DNA from: an uncultured Caryophanales bacterium | GTDB lineage: Bacteria > Bacillota_I > Bacilli_A > RFN20 > CAG-826 | Assembly: GCA_905197045.1 (NCBI GenBank) | Contig: CAJJXG010000005.1 | Location: 1-64,000 of the forward strand | Direction of reading: 5' to 3' | DNA: 64,000 nucleotides | Shown here: piece after piece, positions 1-8,102 of the stretch | How the letters are laid out: each line of letters starts with the position of its first letter | How positions within the stretch are numbered: the first letter of the stretch is position 1 | Position numbers and translations under genes: made by a program | The notes under the pieces: generated by a model | Told to the model about the DNA's origin: nothing | Seen by the model: the letters and a program-made list of their open reading frames with translations, nothing else | The model's database searches: none

Positions 1-27
1 TTAAATAAAAATCTATCTTTTTTCTTT

Positions 28-81
28 CACTCGTAATCATAATTTATTACGATTAATTTTATTATTGATTACACTCGTAAT
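28..81. repeat. Short direct/inverted repeats upstream of the atp operon
   Basis: The 10-mer CACTCGTAAT occurs at 28-37 and 72-81. The first copy forms an inverted repeat TCGTAAT (31-37) / ATTACGA (46-52), the second ATTAC-ACTC-GTAAT (68-81). No coding sequence was seen in 1-263. Function is unknown; it could be a regulator site or the tail of an upstream gene's terminator. Confidence 0.4.
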
Positions 82-164
82 TAAAAATTTGTTAAATTCT
101 TAAAATACTTAGGATTTGCAAGGTTTTTCAAAAAATTGAGCTATTTTCAATAAAATGTAAATAA

Positions 165-194
165 TTGACACTACTTTTTAACAATAAATAAATA
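165..194 (+). promoter_or_regulatory. Predicted promoter of the ATP synthase operon
   Basis: A perfect -35 box TTGACA (165-170) is followed after 18 nt by TAAATA (189-194). This would give a 5' UTR of about 60 nt before atpB, whose Shine-Dalgarno AAAGAGG lies just upstream of the ATG at 264. Confidence 0.6.
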
Positions 195-263
195 TATTTA
201 TTTAAAGTCCTTTACATCTCAATTTTTAGAGAGTACATTATCTTTTATAAAGAGGAACACGCA

Positions 264-1121
264 ATGGATTTTGGAAAAATTATTGAACCTATTAGTTGGA
301 ACACATTGCCACCTGAATTCTTAACAAGTATTCTCGCTCTTTTAATCGTAGTAATTTTTGCTTTTGTAATTAGATTAAAATTAAGGCATTATGATCCGCT
401 TAAGAAGCCTCATGGATTTTTAAACGTAGTTGAAACAGTTGTCGAATTTGCTGATAACTCAGTTAAAAATTTAATGGGACCTGCTTTTGATGGCTTTGGA
501 GGATATATATGTTGTGTTGGCTTATATATTTTCCTTGGATTTTTTATCGGAATGATTGGAATTCCTAATGTTTTCCAACCTCAAGGAGAAACCTTTCTTG
601 AACCTCTTCCAAACCCATTCACCAATCTTGCTTTCCCTCTTTCACTCGCTTTAGTTACTTTTGTTTTAACCCATTACACTTCAATCAAAGTTAAAAAGTG
701 GGCATATTTTGAAAGATACATCGAACCAATTCCAGTATTTTTACCAATTAATTTAGTAACAATGTGGAGTAATGTTTTATCGCTTACTCTCCGTTTATTT
801 GGTAATGCTTTAGCTGGATATTGTGTCATTACCTTAATTTATGTTGGCTTATCAACGGTTATTCCTCCGGCTGGTTCATATTGGGGAATGTTCCTTGATC
901 CACTTATTGCTCCTGCTGCTCATCTTTACTTCGATATTTTTGATGGAGCAATCCAACTTGTTGTCTTTACAATGTTAACAATGATTAACATTGCTCAAGA
1001 ATATATCTCTCCTCAAGAACTTTTAGACGCTAAAAATGAAAAAGAAGCTCAAAAAAGAAGGAAACTTGCTAGGAAAGAAGAAAAACGTTTAAAAAAGTTA
1101 GAAAAGAAAAAAGCAATTTAA
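264..1121 (+). CDS. atpB: F1Fo ATP synthase subunit a
   Basis: Membrane stator subunit forming the ion half-channels against the c ring. The protein is 285 aa with several hydrophobic helices. The essential stator arginine is visible as R177 in the motif LRLFGN. The C-terminus carries an unusual ~35-residue, Lys/Arg/Glu-rich cytoplasmic tail after the last membrane helix. An AAAGAGG Shine-Dalgarno precedes the ATG. It is the first gene of an eight-gene operon in the order a-c-b-delta-alpha-gamma-beta-epsilon; no atpI is visible upstream within the window. Confidence 0.96.
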   Translation: MDFGKIIEPISWNTLPPEFLTSILALLIVVIFAFVIRLKLRHYDPLKKPHGFLNVVETVVEFADNSVKNLMGPAFDGFGGYICCVGLYIFLGFFIGMIGIPNVFQPQGETFLEPLPNPFTNLAFPLSLALVTFVLTHYTSIKVKKWAYFERYIEPIPVFLPINLVTMWSNVLSLTLRLFGNALAGYCVITLIYVGLSTVIPPAGSYWGMFLDPLIAPAAHLYFDIFDGAIQLVVFTMLTMINIAQEYISPQELLDAKNEKEAQKRRKLARKEEKRLKKLEKKKAI

Positions 1122-1143
1122 TTTAAAAGGAAGGAAGTAAATT

Positions 1144-1359
1144 ATGAATTTTATTGGTTTAGGTATTGCCTGTATTGCTATGGGTCTTGCTGCAATTGCT
1201 GAAGGTATGGCTGTTTCAAAAGCTATGGATAGCATTGGAAGAAATCCAACTAGTGCTAAAGATGTTAGAACAACCATGATTGTTGGTGTTGCTTTAATTG
1301 AAACTGTTGCTATCTATATTCTTGTTGTTGCTATTTTGATGGCTTTTGTCGTCGCTTAA
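1144..1359 (+). CDS. atpE: F1Fo ATP synthase subunit c
   Basis: A 71-aa hairpin proteolipid with two membrane helices joined by the polar loop around RNPTSAKD, which identifies subunit c. The ion-binding carboxylate is E53 in the segment LIETVAIY. By hand alignment with Na+-binding c subunits, T54 and Y58 match the Ser/Thr and Tyr that complete a sodium site. E20 in AIAEG sits where Ilyobacter has Gln32. Two carboxylates per site are known from the Fusobacterium nucleatum Na+ rotor, so sodium coupling is inferred. The N-terminus is short, with essentially no residues before helix 1. Confidence 0.95.
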   Translation: MNFIGLGIACIAMGLAAIAEGMAVSKAMDSIGRNPTSAKDVRTTMIVGVALIETVAIYILVVAILMAFVVA

Positions 1360-1371
1360 GGAAAGGAAACC

Positions 1372-1980
1372 ATGTCTAACAAAAAGAAAACTTTAGGCAT
1401 ATTAACTTTTGTTGTTTCTTTATTTTCTTTAACAAGCTGCGATACTGAAATGATTCAAGAACGTATTGCATACACTGTTAACAATATGCTTCCAAATCTT
1501 TGGATCACCCTTCTTCAATTAGGTTTATTTATTTTGGTTGCAATACTTTTTATTGTAATTGCTTATAAGCCTTTAAAGAAAAAACTTAATGAAAGAGCTT
1601 CCTATATTGAGAAAAACATCAAAGATAGTGAAGAAAAAGCTCAAAAGGCTGAAGATAAGATTAAAGAAGCTAATGAAATCGTTTTAAAAGGCCAAAAGAA
1701 AGCCGGCGAAATTATTCAAAGAGCAGAAAAAACTGCAGAAAATAAAGCCAGTGAACTTGAAAAGCAACTTGCCGAAACAATTGAAAAGCAAAAGCAAAGT
1801 GCTCATAACGATATTGAAAACGAAAGAAATAAAATGCTTAAAGAAGCTAAAAGTGAAATTATCTCAACTGCTATTTCAACCAGTAAAGAAATTTTAAAAA
1901 GAAATGTTACGGTTGATGATAATGATGAATATGTTAATAAATTTATCGAGGAATTAAATAAAGGTAATACGAATGAATAA
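1372..1980 (+). CDS. atpF: F1Fo ATP synthase subunit b with lipoprotein signal
   Basis: Peripheral-stalk subunit of 202 aa. Residues 1-22 look like a lipoprotein signal peptide ending in the lipobox LTSC with C23 as lipidation site. A transmembrane helix follows (about 43-65), then a long charged coiled coil rich in Lys, Glu and Ala that reaches up to F1. Lipoprotein-type b subunits are described in mycoplasmas, so this is a mollicute-like trait. The gene overlaps atpH by 8 nt, which suggests translational coupling. Confidence 0.93.
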   Translation: MSNKKKTLGILTFVVSLFSLTSCDTEMIQERIAYTVNNMLPNLWITLLQLGLFILVAILFIVIAYKPLKKKLNERASYIEKNIKDSEEKAQKAEDKIKEANEIVLKGQKKAGEIIQRAEKTAENKASELEKQLAETIEKQKQSAHNDIENERNKMLKEAKSEIISTAISTSKEILKRNVTVDDNDEYVNKFIEELNKGNTNE

Positions 1981-2548
1981 GGATGCTCTTCTTATAAAAG
2001 TTACTGAAGGATTATATGCCAGTGCTGTTACCAAACACTCTGTTGTTTTATATCGCGAAAATTTAAAATTTTTCAGTTGGATTTTAAAGAAAAATCCTGA
2101 TTTATATTCTTTTTTAAATTCGCCATTTAATACCTTCAAAGACAAAGAGCAAGCTTTAAATAATATCTTTGATGAGGTAATTGTAAGTGAAGTTCGTCTA
2201 TTTATAAAAATGCTTATAAATAACAATATGCTTGCAAATCTCAAAGAAATTAGAAAAATTTATGATGAATTAATTGATAAAGATGAAAATATATTAGAAG
2301 CGAAAATCTACACTCCTTTTAAATTAACTGATAAGCAACTTAGCGCTATAAAAGAAAGTTTTCATAAAAAAACCAATAAACAAATCGTCGCAAAAGAATA
2401 TATTGATAAATCTTTAATCGCCGGATTAAAAATTATCATTGATGGAACACTTTATGAATATTCCATCTCTTCTCAACTTGAATCAATTAAAAATCGTCTC
2501 ATCGATAAATTAGACAACAAGGAGGAAGTAAAAGATGCCAAAAACTAA
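1973..2548 (+). CDS. atpH: F1Fo ATP synthase subunit delta
   Basis: Delta (OSCP-type) subunit linking the b stalk to the top of the alpha3-beta3 head. The 191-aa length is usual. The N-terminal helical domain begins with a YASA-like segment (LYASAVTKHS), typical of the family, and the C-terminal part contains an AGLKIIIDGTLYEYSI segment like the conserved OSCP GG-rich motif. It overlaps atpF by 8 nt and atpA by 14 nt, consistent with coupled translation within the operon. Assignment rests on position between b and alpha plus these motifs. Confidence 0.93.
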   Translation: MNKDALLIKVTEGLYASAVTKHSVVLYRENLKFFSWILKKNPDLYSFLNSPFNTFKDKEQALNNIFDEVIVSEVRLFIKMLINNNMLANLKEIRKIYDELIDKDENILEAKIYTPFKLTDKQLSAIKESFHKKTNKQIVAKEYIDKSLIAGLKIIIDGTLYEYSISSQLESIKNRLIDKLDNKEEVKDAKN

Positions 2549-4073
2549 TAATTTAAATTCACTTTCTCAAATCATAAAAGATGAAATCGAAAAATATGAT
2601 CATAAAATAGATTCTTCTAATGTCGGACAAGTCGTTAGTGTTGGCGATTGTATCGCTACTGTTTTTGGACTTGAAGATGCAATGTATGGCGAACTTATTG
2701 AGTTTCCAAACAATACTTTTGGCATGGTCATGAACATTGAAGAAGATGATATTGGCGTTGCATTACTTGGAGAAAACGTCACTATTAAAGAAGGCGATAC
2801 TTGTACAAGAACAAAACGCTTAGTTTCAGTTCCAGTTGGCGATGAAATGCTAGGAAGAGTTGTTAATTCTTTAGGTCAACCAATTGATGGATATGGTCCA
2901 ATTAAAGCTGATGAATACCGTCCTGTTGAAAATATTGCTCCTGAAATTATGGACCGTCAATCCGTTAATGAGCCTCTTGAAACCGGAATTAAAGCCATTG
3001 ATTCAATGATTCCAATTGGAAAAGGTCAAAGAGAATTGATTATTGGTGACCGTCAAACCGGTAAAACAGCAATCGCAATTGATACAATTATTAATCAAAA
3101 GGGAAAAGATGTATATTGTGTTTATTGTTCTATCGGACAAAAAAATTCTTCATTAGCTCAAATAGTTGCACGTTTAAAAAGATATGATGCTTTAAAATAT
3201 ACAACAATTGTTGGGTCAAGCGCTGCTGAGCCTTCACCAATGCAATATCTTGCTCCATATAGCGCCACTTCAATTGCTGAATATTGGATGCATAAAGGTA
3301 AAAATGTTTTAATAATTTATGATGATTTAAGTAAACATGCTGTAGCTTATCGTACACTTTTGCTTCTTTTAAGAAGAAGTCCAGGTAGAGAAGCTTATCC
3401 AGGAGATATTTTCTATCTTCATTCAAGACTTCTTGAAAGAAGCTGTCGATTAAGTAAAGAGTTAGGTGGAGGTTCTATTACCGCTTTACCTATTATTGAA
3501 ACACAAGCTGGTGATATCAGTGCCTACATTCCAACAAACGTTATCTCAATTACTGATGGTCAACTTTTCTTAAATACAGACATGTTTAATTCTGGTCAAA
3601 GACCAGCTATTGATAGCGGATTATCTGTTAGCCGTGTTGGTAGTTCTGCTCAAACAAAAGTTATGAAATCAGTATCAAAAGATTTAAGAATGGCTCTTGC
3701 TAATTATCATGAAATGTTAGACTTTTCTCGTTTTGGTTCTGACCTTGATAAATCAACTAAAAAGATCTTATTACATGGAGCAATTCTTACTGAAGTTTTA
3801 AAACAAAAGCAATATATGCCTTTAAGTGCTGGACAAGAGATTGTCGATATTTATGTCGCTCAAAAAGGCTTATTAGATGAAGTTAATCCTAGCGATGTTC
3901 ACAAGATCTTAAAGCTTTTAGATAATTCAATAAACGCGCAAAACCCAGAAATTTATAAAGAAATTAACGAAAATAAAACATTTTCTGATGAAAGTAAAAA
4001 TAAGGTAGAAGAACGTCTTGCCTCTATTCTTGCTTCTGTTAAAGGCAATCTTTTTGAAGAGGATAATTTTTAA
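2535..4073 (+). CDS. atpA: F1Fo ATP synthase subunit alpha
   Basis: Non-catalytic nucleotide-binding subunit of the F1 head (512 aa, normal length). The Walker A motif GDRQTGKT is at residues 171-178. The conserved segments PIGKGQRELIIGDRQ and RPAIDSGLSVSRVGSSAQ are intact, as is the alpha-type C-terminal helical domain. A strong Shine-Dalgarno (AAGGAGG) lies inside the end of atpH. Confidence 0.98.
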   Translation: MPKTNNLNSLSQIIKDEIEKYDHKIDSSNVGQVVSVGDCIATVFGLEDAMYGELIEFPNNTFGMVMNIEEDDIGVALLGENVTIKEGDTCTRTKRLVSVPVGDEMLGRVVNSLGQPIDGYGPIKADEYRPVENIAPEIMDRQSVNEPLETGIKAIDSMIPIGKGQRELIIGDRQTGKTAIAIDTIINQKGKDVYCVYCSIGQKNSSLAQIVARLKRYDALKYTTIVGSSAAEPSPMQYLAPYSATSIAEYWMHKGKNVLIIYDDLSKHAVAYRTLLLLLRRSPGREAYPGDIFYLHSRLLERSCRLSKELGGGSITALPIIETQAGDISAYIPTNVISITDGQLFLNTDMFNSGQRPAIDSGLSVSRVGSSAQTKVMKSVSKDLRMALANYHEMLDFSRFGSDLDKSTKKILLHGAILTEVLKQKQYMPLSAGQEIVDIYVAQKGLLDEVNPSDVHKILKLLDNSINAQNPEIYKEINENKTFSDESKNKVEERLASILASVKGNLFEEDNF

Positions 4074-4076
4074 TAA

Positions 4077-4946
4077 ATGGGTGAATCTTTACTTGAAGTA
4101 AAAAATAGAATTCAAACAGTTGAGTCAATTAGAAAAATAACGAATGCAATGAAATTAATTGCTAACTCTCGTTATAATCAGCTCAAGAATCTTTATGATG
4201 GAAATTTAGCTTATATGGATGAAATCAAAGAAGCTATGGAACTTTGTCTTCTTTATGTTGATTATTCTAAAGCCCATCGACCAACTTGTTTAACTCAAAA
4301 TCCTGGTAATAAAAAGCTTTATATTTTTGTCACTTCAACTCTTGGACTTTGTGGAAGCTATTACAATAATTTAAGTAAACTCGCTAGCAAAATTTTAACA
4401 AAAGAAGACGATGTAATTTTTATTGGTGAAAAAGGATATCGTCACTATAAAGATAAAGTACACCGTGCTTATAAAAGATTCATACATCTTCTTGATAATT
4501 TTTCTTATTCGAAAATCAATTTATTCCGTCATCAACTTGATGAACTTTATCGTCAAGAAGGTTACTCTTCAATTAATATAATTTATACTACTTACATTAA
4601 CTCCATGACCACAAAATGTGTTTGTAAAAAGATACTTCCACTAGATGGAGAAAAGATTGTTCGTGAGAAAAAAGAAAAATTAGAGCCGCTTTTTGAAGGA
4701 AAATCAGTTAAAGTAGCTGATTTAATTGTTCCTCACTATCTTGATGCACTTCTTTATCGTTCCTTTTTAGAAAGTGCAATTAGCGAGCAGACAAATCGAA
4801 AAAACTCTATGGAAAATGCTACTACTAGTGCCGACAAATTACTTTATGAATTAAAACTTGAATATAACAAAGTTCGTCAACAAAAAATTACTAATGAAAT
4901 TAATGAAATCGTTTCAGGAAGTAATGACGCTATAGACTTTATTTAA
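4077..4946 (+). CDS. atpG: F1Fo ATP synthase subunit gamma
   Basis: Central rotor shaft, 289 aa. The N-terminal helix starts with the family pattern (ESLLEVKNRIQTVESIRKIT, then NAMKLIANSR), which gamma uses inside the alpha-beta ring. The C-terminal helix contains the typical RKNSMENATTSADK stretch. The start ATG at 4077 lies 3 nt after the atpA stop. The middle Rossmann-like region is divergent, as is common in mollicute-type gamma subunits. Confidence 0.95.
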   Translation: MGESLLEVKNRIQTVESIRKITNAMKLIANSRYNQLKNLYDGNLAYMDEIKEAMELCLLYVDYSKAHRPTCLTQNPGNKKLYIFVTSTLGLCGSYYNNLSKLASKILTKEDDVIFIGEKGYRHYKDKVHRAYKRFIHLLDNFSYSKINLFRHQLDELYRQEGYSSINIIYTTYINSMTTKCVCKKILPLDGEKIVREKKEKLEPLFEGKSVKVADLIVPHYLDALLYRSFLESAISEQTNRKNSMENATTSADKLLYELKLEYNKVRQQKITNEINEIVSGSNDAIDFI

Positions 4947-4959
4947 GGGAGGAGAAATC

Positions 4960-6411
4960 ATGCTTAAAGAATACAAAATTAATGAAAATTTAAAAGAAGC
5001 TGATGTTGGATATGTCGTTCAGGCAATCGGTCCAGTTGTTGATGTTCGTTTTGATGATGGCTTAACTCCTTCTTTAAAAACTGCTTTAAAATTAACCCTT
5101 GAAGATTTACCAGATAAAAAGGAGCTTATTTTAGAGGTTTCTCAAGATATGGGACATGATACAGTCCGCTGTATCTCCATGGGACCTACTGAAGGAATTA
5201 AAAAAGGTTTAAAAGTTATTAATACTCATGCTCCTATTAAAGTTCCAGTAGGAAGAAATGTTCTTGGTCGTATGTTTAATGTTTTAGGAAAACCTATCGA
5301 CCGTAATGGCCCATTTGAAGTTAATGAAACCAGTTCAATTTATAACGAGCCACCTTCTTTTGCTGATCAACCTACAACAATTGAAGTTTATGAAACCGGT
5401 ATTAAAGTTATTGATTTACTTTGTCCTTATTTAAAAGGAGGGAAAGTTGGTTTATTTGGTGGAGCTGGTGTTGGTAAAACTGTTTTAATACAAGAATTAA
5501 TTCATAACATAGCAGTTCAAAAAAATGGTCTTTCTATTTTTGCTGGTGTTGGAGAAAGAAGTCGTGAAGGTAACGACTTATATAATGAAATGAAAGCTAG
5601 TGGAGTTTTAAGTAACACTGCTCTAGTTTTTGGACAAATGAATGAAACTCCTGGTGTTAGAATGCACGCTCCTTTATCAGCTTTAGCTATGGCTGAATGG
5701 TTTAGAGATGTTGCTCATCAAGATGTTTTACTTTTTATCGACAATATTTTTAGATTTACCCAAGCTGGAAGCGAAGTTAGTGCTCTTTTAGGTAGAATGC
5801 CTTCTGCAGTTGGCTATCAACCTACTCTTGCTACCGAAATGGGTCAACTTCAAGAAAGAATCGCTTCAACGCGCGATGGTTCTATTACTTCTATTCAAGC
5901 AGTCTATGTACCAGCAGATGACTTAACTGATCCTGCTCCTGCAACAACTTTTGCTCACTTAGACGCTCGTACTGTTCTTGATAGAAATACTGCTGCACTT
6001 GGTATTTATCCAGCAGTTGATCCTTTAGCTAGTAATAGTAATATCTTAGACCCAAATATCATTGGAAAAAGACATTATAAAGTCGCTCGTCAAATTCAAG
6101 AAATCTTACAAAGATATAAAGACTTACAAGATATCATTGCAATTTTAGGTGTTGATGAATTATCTGACCAAGATAAATTAGTTGTTGATCGAGCAAGAAA
6201 AATTCGTAATTTCTTATCGCAACCTTTCTTTGTTGCTGAGCAATTTTTAGGTACAAAAGGAAAGTACGTTAAACTTAACGATACAATCTCTTCTTTTGAA
6301 AGAATTTTAAACGGTGAAGGTGATAATCTTCCTGAAGCTGCCTTCTTATATGTTGGCACTTTTGATGATGCAGTTGAAAAAGCTAAAACTTTAACTAACT
6401 CTAATAAGTAA
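4960..6411 (+). CDS. atpD: F1Fo ATP synthase subunit beta
   Basis: Catalytic subunit of F1, 483 aa. The Walker A (P-loop) GGAGVGKT is at residues 167-174, the catalytic glutamate region GERSREGNDLY follows, and the segment ALLGRMPSAVGYQPTLATEMG is intact. The DELSEED element appears as DELSDQD. A GGGAGGAG-type ribosome binding site precedes the ATG. All residues needed for ATP hydrolysis or synthesis appear present. Confidence 0.98.
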   Translation: MLKEYKINENLKEADVGYVVQAIGPVVDVRFDDGLTPSLKTALKLTLEDLPDKKELILEVSQDMGHDTVRCISMGPTEGIKKGLKVINTHAPIKVPVGRNVLGRMFNVLGKPIDRNGPFEVNETSSIYNEPPSFADQPTTIEVYETGIKVIDLLCPYLKGGKVGLFGGAGVGKTVLIQELIHNIAVQKNGLSIFAGVGERSREGNDLYNEMKASGVLSNTALVFGQMNETPGVRMHAPLSALAMAEWFRDVAHQDVLLFIDNIFRFTQAGSEVSALLGRMPSAVGYQPTLATEMGQLQERIASTRDGSITSIQAVYVPADDLTDPAPATTFAHLDARTVLDRNTAALGIYPAVDPLASNSNILDPNIIGKRHYKVARQIQEILQRYKDLQDIIAILGVDELSDQDKLVVDRARKIRNFLSQPFFVAEQFLGTKGKYVKLNDTISSFERILNGEGDNLPEAAFLYVGTFDDAVEKAKTLTNSNK

Positions 6412-6413
6412 TT

Positions 6414-6830
6414 ATGGACAAAAAATTCCATTTAAAAATAGTAACACCTGAGAAAATTTATGAAGATAAGGAAATTGATTGCCTTACCATTTTAACAAGC
6501 GAAGGCGAGGTCACTATTCTTCCTAATCATGTTGAATATTTAGCAAATGTTGAAATTTCAGTTTTAACAGTTAAAAGTAACGATAAAGAAAAACACTATG
6601 CAGTTGGCGGAGGTGCAATTCATTTTATTGAAAACACTAACACCGCTGTTTTGGTTTTAAATAGTATTATTGCTGTTGAAAATATTGATGTTGAAAAAAC
6701 TCGTCACTTACAAGAAGAAGCTGAAAGAAAACTTAAAACTGAGCTTTCTCGTCTTGAACACCAAGAAGAAGAAAGAGAACTTAGAAAAGCTATGATTGAA
6801 CTTTTTGCTAAGAATTCCTTCAAAGAATAA
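6414..6830 (+). CDS. atpC: F1Fo ATP synthase subunit epsilon
   Basis: Epsilon subunit of 138 aa, binding the foot of gamma and the c ring. The N-terminal beta-sandwich (LKIVTPEKIYEDKEIDCLTI, then GEVTILPNHVEYLANV) and a C-terminal two-helix region rich in Glu/Arg are typical. The start lies 2 nt after the atpD stop. It is the last gene of the atp operon; no convincing intrinsic terminator follows it. Confidence 0.95.
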   Translation: MDKKFHLKIVTPEKIYEDKEIDCLTILTSEGEVTILPNHVEYLANVEISVLTVKSNDKEKHYAVGGGAIHFIENTNTAVLVLNSIIAVENIDVEKTRHLQEEAERKLKTELSRLEHQEEERELRKAMIELFAKNSFKE

Positions 6831-7153
6831 GTAAAAATATTGAACTTTTGCAGGCTTTTTACTTTGTTTCTGCTATTTTATTTCTAGAAAACTTATGTGC
6901 GATGAAGCTTGCACTATATAATCATTTTTATGTAGTTCTGATATTTCAATAGATTAAGGCTTATAAGGATCAAATTATAAATTCTGAATTCTAAAATACG
7001 CGAGTCCAAGTAGGCTAAATGTCGAACTTTTACGAACTTTAATAGAAAAGATTTATAAAAAGGGCTCAAAATAATACAGTTGTATAATTTTTAGGTTTAC
7101 TCAGCATGTTTATAGGTTCGACCATCAAAGATCTTTAAACCTCATAAAGACAA
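6831..7153. other. Non-coding gap after the atp operon
   Basis: No supported gene was found on either strand in this stretch of about 320 nt. The only recognisable detail is TTTTGCAGGCTTTTT near 6847, which matches the 3' half of the zinc-operon terminator at 61598-61613 but lacks its 5' arm, so it cannot form that hairpin. It may be decayed sequence. Confidence 0.5.
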
Positions 7154-7177
7154 ATAAAAAATCCTGCATTAGCAGGA
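7154..7177 (-). terminator. Intrinsic terminator of tRNA-Gly transcript
   Basis: On the minus strand a 6-bp stem TCCTGC-TAAT-GCAGGA is followed directly by TTTTTTATTT. It lies about 70 nt beyond the tRNA-Gly 3' end, so the primary transcript includes a long 3' trailer. Confidence 0.75.
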
Positions 7178-7187
7178 ACGAATTTTC

Positions 7188-7236
7188 GGTACACTTTTTA
7201 GGTACTGATTTATAGAAAATACGATATTTATCGTAA
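7188..7236 (-). repeat. Conserved structured element in the tRNA-Gly 3' trailer
   Basis: Read on the minus strand, 13 nt after the CCA end, the hairpin TACGATAAATATCGTA (7220-7235) is followed by an AT spacer with TATAAA and a second stem-loop AGTACCT-AAAA-AG-T-GTACC (7188-7206). Nearly the same element follows tRNA-Thr at 21075-21122 at almost the same distance from its CCA end. Function unknown. Confidence 0.7.
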
Positions 7237-7248
7237 TATTTCGCTTTC

Positions 7249-7322
7249 TGGAGCAGGTGACGGGAATCGAACCCGCGTAATCAGCTTGGAAGGCTGATGC
7301 TCTACCATTAAACTACACCTGC
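7249..7322 (-). tRNA. tRNA-Gly(TCC)
   Basis: A 74-nt cloverleaf on the minus strand. The acceptor stem is GCAGGTG/CACCTGC with T discriminator and encoded CCA. The anticodon arm TCAGC-CTTCCAA-GCTGA gives anticodon TCC (reads GGA). The T arm contains GGTTCGATTCC. The encoded CCA and all stems are intact. Confidence 0.97.
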
Positions 7323-7323
7323 G

Positions 7324-7364
7324 CGCTTGATTATTGTATTACACCACTAAATAATAATCAAGCG
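7324..7364 (-). promoter_or_regulatory. tRNA-Gly promoter inside a 12-bp inverted repeat
   Basis: On the minus strand TTGATT (7356-7361) is followed after 17 nt by TACAAT (7333-7338), 10 nt before the mature tRNA 5' end. The same stretch contains a perfect 12-bp inverted repeat CGCTTGATTATT (7324-7335) / AATAATCAAGCG (7353-7364). The -35 box lies in one arm and the -10 overlaps the other, a layout resembling an operator. Read on the plus strand it also ends in TTTT, so a weak terminator role is possible. Confidence 0.55.
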
Positions 7365-7499
7365 TTTTCTCGACCTGTTTTGTCTTTTTTTACTAATTTA
7401 GAAAAGATCAATTTACTCAAAAATGGAACTACAACTTTTTATATCTAAAAGGAAACTTCTATTGTAGAATTATCACTGGTAAAAATAAGAGGAAAGAAT

Positions 7500-8099
7500 A
7501 TGGGGAAAGTATTAAAGATTTGTGTAGCTACAAATAACGATCATAAAATGGGTGAACTTAAAGACATTTTCAAAGATTATGCTGTCGAATTGTACTCATT
7601 AAAGGATTTAAATATTGATGTTAATCCAGATGAAAATGGCAAAAATTATGCTGAAAATGCGTTTATCAAAGCTAATGCGGTTGCTAAATTTACTGATATG
7701 CCAGTCTTAAGTGATGATTCAGGTATTGAAATTGAAGCTCTTGGAGAACACGTGCCAGGAATTTACTCACATCGCTATGCCGTTGAACATGGTGGCCAAG
7801 AAATTACTAATAAGATGCTAATTGAAAAATGCGCTGGTTCAAAAGCTCATTTTACAGCTCATTTCGTGTTATTAAATTTAACTTCAAATTCTAGACATGA
7901 TTTTGAAGGTATTGTTAAAGGTAAAATTGCTGATAAAGAAAATGGCACTGGTGGATTTGGATATGATCCAATTTTTGTGCCGGAAGGATATCAAGTATCA
8001 ATTGCTTCTTTATCTCCAAGTGAAAAAAATCATATCTCACATCGATATAGAGCTTCTATTGCATTATTAAATTTCTTGAAAAATGAAAAATATATTTAA
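7500..8099 (+). CDS. rdgB: XTP/dITP diphosphatase (Ham1/RdgB family)
   Basis: House-cleaning enzyme that hydrolyses inosine and xanthosine triphosphates to monophosphates plus pyrophosphate, keeping deaminated purines out of DNA and RNA. The 199 aa match the family length. Diagnostic motifs are the N-terminal VATNNDHKMGEL (family SNNxxKxxEl), the metal-binding SDDSGIEIEALG, PGIYSHRYA, and GGFGYDPIFVPEG followed by KNHISHRYRA. A good Shine-Dalgarno (AGAGGAA) precedes the ATG. It is monocistronic and convergent with the next gene. Confidence 0.95.
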   Translation: MGKVLKICVATNNDHKMGELKDIFKDYAVELYSLKDLNIDVNPDENGKNYAENAFIKANAVAKFTDMPVLSDDSGIEIEALGEHVPGIYSHRYAVEHGGQEITNKMLIEKCAGSKAHFTAHFVLLNLTSNSRHDFEGIVKGKIADKENGTGGFGYDPIFVPEGYQVSIASLSPSEKNHISHRYRASIALLNFLKNEKYI

Positions 8100-8102
8100 T
8101 TT

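Noticed and set aside
3130..3426. Open frames opposite atpA and many similar antisense frames
   Set aside because: They are shadows of strongly conserved genes, without ribosome sites or recognisable protein features.
6847..6868. Terminator of the atp operon
   Set aside because: It resembles only the 3' arm of the terminator at 61581-61608; no pairing 5' arm is present.
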